Shown: piece by piece, positions 59,143 through 64,000 of the stretch
Layout of the letters: every line of letters begins with the position of its first letter
How positions within the stretch are numbered: the first letter of the stretch is position 1
From: Haloarcula vallismortis ATCC 29715
Lineage (GTDB): Archaea > Halobacteriota > Halobacteria > Halobacteriales > Haloarculaceae
Direction: 5' to 3'
NCBI RefSeq assembly: GCF_000337775.1
Contig: NZ_AOLQ01000042.1
Span: forward strand, 1-64,000
Length of the DNA stretch: 64,000 nucleotides
Notes under the pieces: model-generated
The model's database searches: none
Told to the model about the DNA's origin: nothing
Seen by the model: the letters and a program-made list of their open reading frames with translations, nothing else
Made by a program: the position numbers and the translations under genes

Positions 59143-61622
59143 GGCTGATTATCACCGAGAAGGACAACGCCGCTCGCCGCATCGCAGAGATTCTCTCAGA
59201 AGGGGGAGCATCCGCGAATCGGCAAAACGGCGTCAACGTCTATCGGTGGGGGGACACCCGCGTCGTCGGCCTCTCCGGGCACGTTGTCGGCGTTGACTTC
59301 CCCAAGGAGTACAACGACTGGCGGGACGTCGAGCCGGTCGAACTCATCGACGCCGACGTGACGAAAGAGCCCACACAGGAGAACATCGTCGCGACGTTGA
59401 AGCAACTGGCCCGTGAGGCCGACGAGGCCACCATCGCGACGGACTACGACCGCGAGGGAGAGCTCATCGGCAAGGAGGCCTACGAGCTCATCCGCGAGGA
59501 GACCGACGCGCCCGTCGACCGCGTCCGTTTCTCCTCGATTACCGAACGGGAGGTCCGGGACGCCTTCGCCAACCCCGACGATATCGACTTCGACCTCGCG
59601 GCCGCGGGCGAGGCCAGACAGATTATCGATCTGGTGTGGGGCGCGGCACTCACTCGCTTCCTCTCGCTATCGGCCCGGCAACTGGGCGACGACTTCATCT
59701 CCGTTGGTCGGGTCCAGTCGCCGACACTGAAACTCATCGTCGACCGCGAACGCGAGATTCAGGCTTTCGACCCCGAGGACTACTGGGAGATCTTCGCCGA
59801 CCTCCAGAAGAACGGCTCGGGCTTTGAGGCCCAGTACTTCTACGACGACGACGGGAAAGAGGCCGAGCGGGTGTGGGTCGAAGACGACGCCGACGACGCC
59901 TACGCCGACCTGACGAGCGTCGACGCGGCGACGGTGACGAGTGTCCGCCGCCGGACGCGCACCGACAGCCCGCCGACGCCGTTCAACACCACCGCCTTCA
60001 TCTCCGCGGCCAGTTCGCTGGGGTACTCCGCTCAGCAGGCGATGTCCATCGCCGAGGAACTGTACACCACCGGTTACATCACCTACCCCCGGACCGACAA
60101 CACGGTGTACCCGGACGACCTCGAAGAGGACGCGCTGCTGGATGAGTTCGTCGGAGCCGGACACTTCGGCGAGGACGCCGAGGCACTGCTGGAGCAAGCG
60201 GACATCACCGCCACCGAGGGCGACGAGGAGACCACCGACCACCCGCCCATTCACCCGACGGGCGAGATTCCACCGAAAGTCGACCTCTCCGACGACGAGT
60301 GGGAGATCTACGAACTGGTCGTCCGGCGCTTCTTCGCGACGGTTGCCGAGGCCGCTACGTGGGAGCACCTCCGCGTCGTCGCCGACGCCGGCGGCCGCTC
60401 GCTGAAGGCCAACGGCAAGCGACTGGTCGAACCGGGCTACCACGAAGTGTACCCATACTCAAGCGCCAGCGAGAACCACGTCCCCGACGTCGAAGAGGGC
60501 GAGGAGCTGGCCATTTCCGAGGTCCGGATGGAGGCCAAGCAGACCCAGCCGCCCCGCCGCTACGGCCAGTCGAGGCTCATCCAGACCATGGAGGACAAAG
60601 GACTGGGGACGAAGAGCACGCGCCACAACTCAATCGAGAAACTGTACGACCGCGGCTACATCGAGGGCGACCCACCCCGCCCGACGACACTGGCGATGGC
60701 TGTCGTCGAGGCTGCCGAGGAGTTCGCCGACCACGTCGTCAGCGACGAGATGACCGCCCAGCTGGAGGCGGACATGACCGCCATCGCCAACGGCGAGGCG
60801 ACGCTCGACGAGGTGGCCGACGAGTCCCGCGAGATGCTCAAGCGGGTGTTCGATGAACTGCGCGATTCCCGCGAGGAGATTGGCGAGCACCTGCAGGAAT
60901 CGCTGAAGGCCGACAAGACGCTCGGCCCCTGCCCCAAGTGCGGCGAGGACATGCTCGTCCGGCGCTCGCGCCAGGGGTCGTACTTTGTCGGCTGTGACGG
61001 CTTCCCCGAGTGTCGCAACACGCTCCCGCTGCCGTCGACGGGCGAACCGCAGGTGCTCGAAGACCACTGCGAGGAACACGACATGCACCACGTCAAGATG
61101 CTCGCCGGCCGGGACACGTTCGTCCACGGCTGTCCCCGCTGTGAGGCCGAGAAGGCCGACGAGAGCGAGGATGAGGTCATCGGGCCGTGTCCTGAATGCG
61201 GCTCCGAACACGACGGGGAACTCGCAATCAAACACCTCCGCTCTGGCTCCCGGCTCGTCGGCTGTACGCGCTACCCCGAGTGTGACTACTCGCTGCCGCT
61301 GCCCCGCAACGGCGACATCTCGGTGACCGAGGCGTTCTGTGAGGAGCACGACCTGCCGGAGCTGGTCATCGACGCCGACAGCGACGACCCCTGGGAGCTT
61401 GGCTGTCCTATCTGCAACTACGAAGAGTATCAGGCACGCACCGCCGTCGAGGACCTAGAAGACCTGAGCGGCATCGGCTCCGCGACGGCCGAGAAACTCG
61501 GCGACGCCGGCGTCGACTCGCTGGCGGCGCTCCGGGAGGCCGACCCCGATGTCGTCGCGACCGAGGTTCAGGGCGTCAGCGCCACGCAGGTTCGGGACTG
61601 GCAGGACGAACTCGAAGCCTGA
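59139..61622 (+). CDS. topA: DNA topoisomerase I (type IA)
   Basis: TopA (827 residues from the ATG at 59139) relaxes negatively supercoiled DNA. The open frame reaches 58860, but the added N-terminus is not family-like. The Toprim domain is 'MRLIITEKDNAARRIAEILS' with the acidic 'ATDYDREGELIGKEAYELI'. The active tyrosine is Y316 in 'TGYITYPRTDNTVYPDDLE'. After about residue 580 come zinc ribbons: 'CPKCGEDMLVRRSRQGSYFV', then 'CPECGSEHDGELAIKHLRSG' and further C-x2-C pairs. A C-terminal helix-hairpin-helix ends the protein ('LEDLSGIGSATAEKLGDAGV'). Confidence 0.95.
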   Translation: MRLIITEKDNAARRIAEILSEGGASANRQNGVNVYRWGDTRVVGLSGHVVGVDFPKEYNDWRDVEPVELIDADVTKEPTQENIVATLKQLAREADEATIATDYDREGELIGKEAYELIREETDAPVDRVRFSSITEREVRDAFANPDDIDFDLAAAGEARQIIDLVWGAALTRFLSLSARQLGDDFISVGRVQSPTLKLIVDREREIQAFDPEDYWEIFADLQKNGSGFEAQYFYDDDGKEAERVWVEDDADDAYADLTSVDAATVTSVRRRTRTDSPPTPFNTTAFISAASSLGYSAQQAMSIAEELYTTGYITYPRTDNTVYPDDLEEDALLDEFVGAGHFGEDAEALLEQADITATEGDEETTDHPPIHPTGEIPPKVDLSDDEWEIYELVVRRFFATVAEAATWEHLRVVADAGGRSLKANGKRLVEPGYHEVYPYSSASENHVPDVEEGEELAISEVRMEAKQTQPPRRYGQSRLIQTMEDKGLGTKSTRHNSIEKLYDRGYIEGDPPRPTTLAMAVVEAAEEFADHVVSDEMTAQLEADMTAIANGEATLDEVADESREMLKRVFDELRDSREEIGEHLQESLKADKTLGPCPKCGEDMLVRRSRQGSYFVGCDGFPECRNTLPLPSTGEPQVLEDHCEEHDMHHVKMLAGRDTFVHGCPRCEAEKADESEDEVIGPCPECGSEHDGELAIKHLRSGSRLVGCTRYPECDYSLPLPRNGDISVTEAFCEEHDLPELVIDADSDDPWELGCPICNYEEYQARTAVEDLEDLSGIGSATAEKLGDAGVDSLAALREADPDVVATEVQGVSATQVRDWQDELEA

Positions 61623-61626
61623 GCTG

Positions 61627-63009
61627 TTACCGGGACGCTTCGATAGTCGGGAACGTGAGGCGGACGCGATCCGCCGGCGGCTGTCCGCTTAACTCCAGTC
61701 GGCCGTTCATGCTCTCGATGGTCCACTGGGCGACCCACAACCGAAGAGTGTTTGCGTGGGCCAACGCGCGTTCGCTATCGTTCTCAAAGGCGACCATCGC
61801 CGCCTCTGCGATGAATCCGTCGTCAGCGATGATTTCGACCGTTCCCGTTTCGTAGTGGTTGTCAGCTTCGACCCGAACATCGACCGTTGGGGCGGAAAGA
61901 TTGGTCCCAGCGCACCTGAGCACTTCCCGGACACTCGTCTGGACAGTCGCATCCGCGACGACGGTATCCTCCGGTCCCGCGTCAATGTCGACGGAGAGGT
62001 CGGAGTACTCACAAACGGCGTCCGCAACGCCTTCCTCGACGGTGGCGTTTAGATTTGCTGGTTCCCGTTGGCGGTCATCGAGCGTCCGGCCGACGTGTCG
62101 TGCGTTCTCGGAAAGCGCTGACAGGCGTTCCGTCGCCGAGACGACGGCGTCGAGATGTTCTCTGGCCGCTTCGTCGAACAGGCCTTGCTCCACGAGCCAC
62201 TGCAGTCGGCCGCTGATAACATTGAGTTCGTTTCGGAGATTGTGGCGAAGCACACGGTTGACGACAGAGAGACGCTCTTCTCGGCGTTCGACATCGTTAC
62301 GGAACTGGTGAATGTCGCGGGTTTGCTCTAAGAGTAGCGCCACGTTGGAAAGCGGCGCGCCGTACTCGATTGCTTCCTCCGGGGAGGTGTAGTACGGGTT
62401 TGTACAGAGCGTCTCACGGTAGATGATCATCTCGTGGGTCTGCAGTGCTTTGCCCACCGCTTCTTCCGCAAACTGTTCGAGGCTGTACTGGCACAGTGCC
62501 GTGACCGGCAGCTCCGGGCAAGCCTCGTCAAAGCGGTGCTCGAACTCCATGACCTCGTCGAAACTGCAATCGAGACCGAACGACCAGCTGTTCTCACCAG
62601 CTACGCGGAGGCCGTCGTACCCGTCCGCGACGGCATCGGCCGCTATGTCGCGGAACGCGTCGACGCTCTCGACCGGGTCGAACGCACTGTCGGAGTAAAT
62701 CTCGTTGGCGTCAATCAGTGTCAGTTGTCCGGCAGCCTGTAGCGAATCGACATCAAGCCCAACGCCGGTGAGTGCGTCCCGAATCGTCTCCACATCGTTT
62801 TCGTCGAACAGATAAACGACTCGCTCGCCCTGCCGGATACCGCGGGCGACGTACGTCGTGATGACGCGTATCTGTTCAGCGTGCGTCCGATAAAACAGAG
62901 CAAGGTGGCGGGGCAACTCGGTCGTGGCGAGCTGTGTTTGGAACTGCCGACGCCTGTCAGCGGCGGACGAGTCCGAGGCGTCCAACTCGTTCACCGGGGA
63001 CCCGGACAT
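61627..63009 (-). CDS. MEDS-domain histidine-kinase-like protein with eroded ATPase domain
   Basis: This has 460 residues from the ATG at 63009; the ATG at 63021 is possible, and a frame to 63135 is not supported. TTTAAAT (minus strand, about 63067-63073) suggests a short leader. Residues about 30-200 form a MEDS (DcmR-type) sensory domain ('PRHLALFYRTHAEQIRVITT', 'YDGLRVAGENSWSFGLDCSF'). A HisKA-like helix pair follows with H256 in 'VNRVLRHNLRNELNVISGRL'. In the ATPase domain the N box is 'EVLRCAGTNLSAP' without the usual N...H pair, G1 is 'ADDGFIAEA' without GIP, and G2 is 'HANTLRLWVAQW' without the GxGxG. Phosphotransfer is therefore doubtful. Confidence 0.85.
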   Translation of the reverse strand: MSGSPVNELDASDSSAADRRRQFQTQLATTELPRHLALFYRTHAEQIRVITTYVARGIRQGERVVYLFDENDVETIRDALTGVGLDVDSLQAAGQLTLIDANEIYSDSAFDPVESVDAFRDIAADAVADGYDGLRVAGENSWSFGLDCSFDEVMEFEHRFDEACPELPVTALCQYSLEQFAEEAVGKALQTHEMIIYRETLCTNPYYTSPEEAIEYGAPLSNVALLLEQTRDIHQFRNDVERREERLSVVNRVLRHNLRNELNVISGRLQWLVEQGLFDEAAREHLDAVVSATERLSALSENARHVGRTLDDRQREPANLNATVEEGVADAVCEYSDLSVDIDAGPEDTVVADATVQTSVREVLRCAGTNLSAPTVDVRVEADNHYETGTVEIIADDGFIAEAAMVAFENDSERALAHANTLRLWVAQWTIESMNGRLELSGQPPADRVRLTFPTIEASR

Positions 63010-63173
63010 GGTTACTATCATATGTTGAAACCCCCTTATTCCTTGGACTGTGAACGAACCACCGGAATTTAAACAAATCAACACCTCCGTCCGATTCGCG
63101 CCGGGCTGTGGCACTAGTGGATATATCCTCTCCACCGGAACCGGTGTGTTGTAGACAGCGACAGCGAGTCCGA

Positions 63174-63362
63174 CTACCCGACGAACGTCACGCCGTCACA
63201 GACCGGACACTCGACGGCGTCGGCGTTGGCAGCCGTGACTGTGTCGACAGCACCGTAGACGACTGCATGCGTTACCGGTTCGGGAATCTGGCGCTCACAG
63301 AGCGGGCACTCGACGACGCCCGCCCGCAGTCGGTCGCGGTCGATGCTGTGGCCGTCGGTCAC
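63174..63362 (-). CDS. Small double-CxxC zinc-finger protein
   Basis: This has 62 residues from a GTG at 63362. C19-x2-C22 in 'VVECPLCERQIPEPVTHAVV' and C52-x2-C55 in 'VECPVCDGVTFVG' form a zinc ribbon. The GTG overlaps the TGA of the Rieske gene (GTGA), so it is translated with it. It may help assemble or partner the Rieske protein, but that is inferred from overlap alone. Confidence 0.75.
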   Translation of the reverse strand: MTDGHSIDRDRLRAGVVECPLCERQIPEPVTHAVVYGAVDTVTAANADAVECPVCDGVTFVG

Positions 63363-63760
63363 AGTTGGAGGTGGGACGTGGAACTCGGACCGTCGTCGTC
63401 ATCGATACCGCCCTCGTGGGCGAACGTGTAGTCGTCGTCGGTGAGGAACACATCGCCGTGGGTCTCGGATATATCGACGCCGGGGAGTGTCGTCCCGGCG
63501 GCGTCGCCGTTGTCGCAGCCGCCGCCACAGGCGTCGAACAGCGACCCGTGTCGGGGACAGATGAGCTGGTCGCCCCGCATCGGGACGCCTCGCCCGGTGT
63601 CGAACCGCTGTGCCTCGTGCGTACATCGGTTGACCCACGCTTCGACGCCGTCCTCGCAGGGGACGAGGACGACCTCTTCAAGATCGCCATATGCGTCTTT
63701 GGCAGTGAACAGCCACGACCCGTCCTCATGGACCGTCTCGACTGTGGTGAGTCGCTGCAC
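63359..63760 (-). CDS. Rieske [2Fe-2S] protein
   Basis: This 133-residue soluble Rieske domain has cluster ligands C46-x-H48 ('NRCTHEAQRFDTG') and C68-x2-H71 ('LICPRHGSLFDACGG'). The insert 'DACGGGCDNGDAAG' adds two cysteines after the second site. The N-terminus 'VETVHEDGSWLFTAKDAYGD' is a beta region typical of small ferredoxin-type Rieske proteins that feed oxygenases or act alone. No oxygenase gene lies beside it. The C-terminal tail is acidic. Confidence 0.88.
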   Translation of the reverse strand: MQRLTTVETVHEDGSWLFTAKDAYGDLEEVVLVPCEDGVEAWVNRCTHEAQRFDTGRGVPMRGDQLICPRHGSLFDACGGGCDNGDAAGTTLPGVDISETHGDVFLTDDDYTFAHEGGIDDDDGPSSTSHLQL

Positions 63761-63821
63761 GACTGGCGCGTTAGGGTGCCGCTGGTATCAGCGTTACCGT
63801 CGCACGGCTATCCTGTCCGCG

Positions 63822-64000
63822 TCACTCACCGGCTTCCGCGGCGATGAGACGCACCAGTGCCGTAACGAACAGTTCGAACAGCCGCCAGATCAACACGCAA
63901 CTGACGACGAGCACGGCGAGGACAATGGCGACGAGCCACAGGAGGAGGCCGAACTGCAACTGGGTGAGCAGCCCCGTCGCCAGTCCGGCGACGAACCCGC
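63822..64000 (-). CDS. C-terminal end of a membrane protein, 5' part outside window
   Basis: The minus-strand frame ending TGA at 63822 reads 'GFVAGLATGLLTQLQFGLLL', then 'WLVAIVLAVLVVSCVLIWRL', then 'FELFVTALVRLIAAEAGE'. It includes at least one, probably two, hydrophobic helices and an amphipathic C-terminus. The start lies beyond base 64000. The family cannot be judged from this fragment. Confidence 0.6.
   Translation of the reverse strand, partial: GFVAGLATGLLTQLQFGLLLWLVAIVLAVLVVSCVLIWRLFELFVTALVRLIAAEAGE

Overview
This window is chromosomal DNA from a halophilic archaeon, most likely a Haloarcula species. The proteins are very acidic and the DNA is mostly GC-rich. TATA-like boxes repeatedly lie about 26-29 bases before start codons, the pattern of leaderless haloarchaeal transcripts. 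Several ribosomal proteins (uL5, uL6, eL19, eL32 with its N-terminal helix-hairpin-helix domain) match, from memory, the Haloarcula marismortui ribosome sequences. No database search was possible.

Layout: (a) 1-1.25 kb holds a partial IS5-type transposase, an inverted 5' fragment of the same kind of transposase, and a decayed gene tail. (b) 1.25-12.1 kb is a surface-glycan locus: Wzy-like polymerase, hexapeptide acyltransferase, two alkaline-phosphatase-superfamily 'sulfatase-like' proteins, a Wzx-type flippase, three GT4 glycosyltransferases and a sugar-nucleotide epimerase. Its left part is visibly AT-richer than the rest of the window. (c) 12.3-26.5 kb is one minus-strand S10-spc ribosomal operon running from a SPOUT methyltransferase through rpl3 to secY, with rnp1 inside and genes mostly overlapping by 1-4 bases. 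(d) 26.9-38.4 kb holds tRNA-Gly(GCC), a DUF1508 repeat protein, a thiamine-binding-like protein, methenyl-H4MPT cyclohydrolase, a GTPBP1-like GTPase, phosphoglycolate phosphatase, a membrane J-domain protein, class II ribonucleotide reductase and a membrane-anchored sulfite-oxidase-family enzyme. (e) 38.5-49.1 kb is an accessory stretch of signalling proteins (PAS kinase, HalX regulator), an intron-containing tRNA-Met(CAU), small zinc-finger proteins and uncharacterised haloarchaeal proteins. (f) 49-55.2 kb holds a site-2 protease and a coiled-coil protein-smc-scpA operon. (g) 55.3-64 kb holds a DICT-domain protein, gatB, a winged-helix protein, a membrane protein, topoisomerase I, a MEDS-domain kinase-like protein with an eroded ATPase domain, and a Rieske protein paired with a zinc-finger protein.

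How the genes fit together: the glycan genes form a plausible Wzx/Wzy-style pathway, with sugar activation by the epimerase, assembly by the GT4 enzymes, flipping and polymerisation, and decoration by the acyltransferase and the two phosphatase-superfamily enzymes. The ribosomal operon couples ribosome, RNase P and translocon synthesis. smc-scpA is a chromosome-organisation module. The sensor proteins are scattered single genes.

Points most worth a second look: the inverted IS end and decayed gene at the island edge; a small membrane-protein gene restored by deleting one base from a C6 run; a duplicated gatB 3' end; a clean bulge-helix-bulge 71-nt intron in tRNA-Met with a decoy half-stem; a MEDS protein with lost ATP-binding motifs; an internally duplicated membrane protein; and a leaderless 8-codon mini-ORF joined by ATGA to topA. 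I do not see a CRISPR array, defence island, prophage or clearly new multi-gene system.
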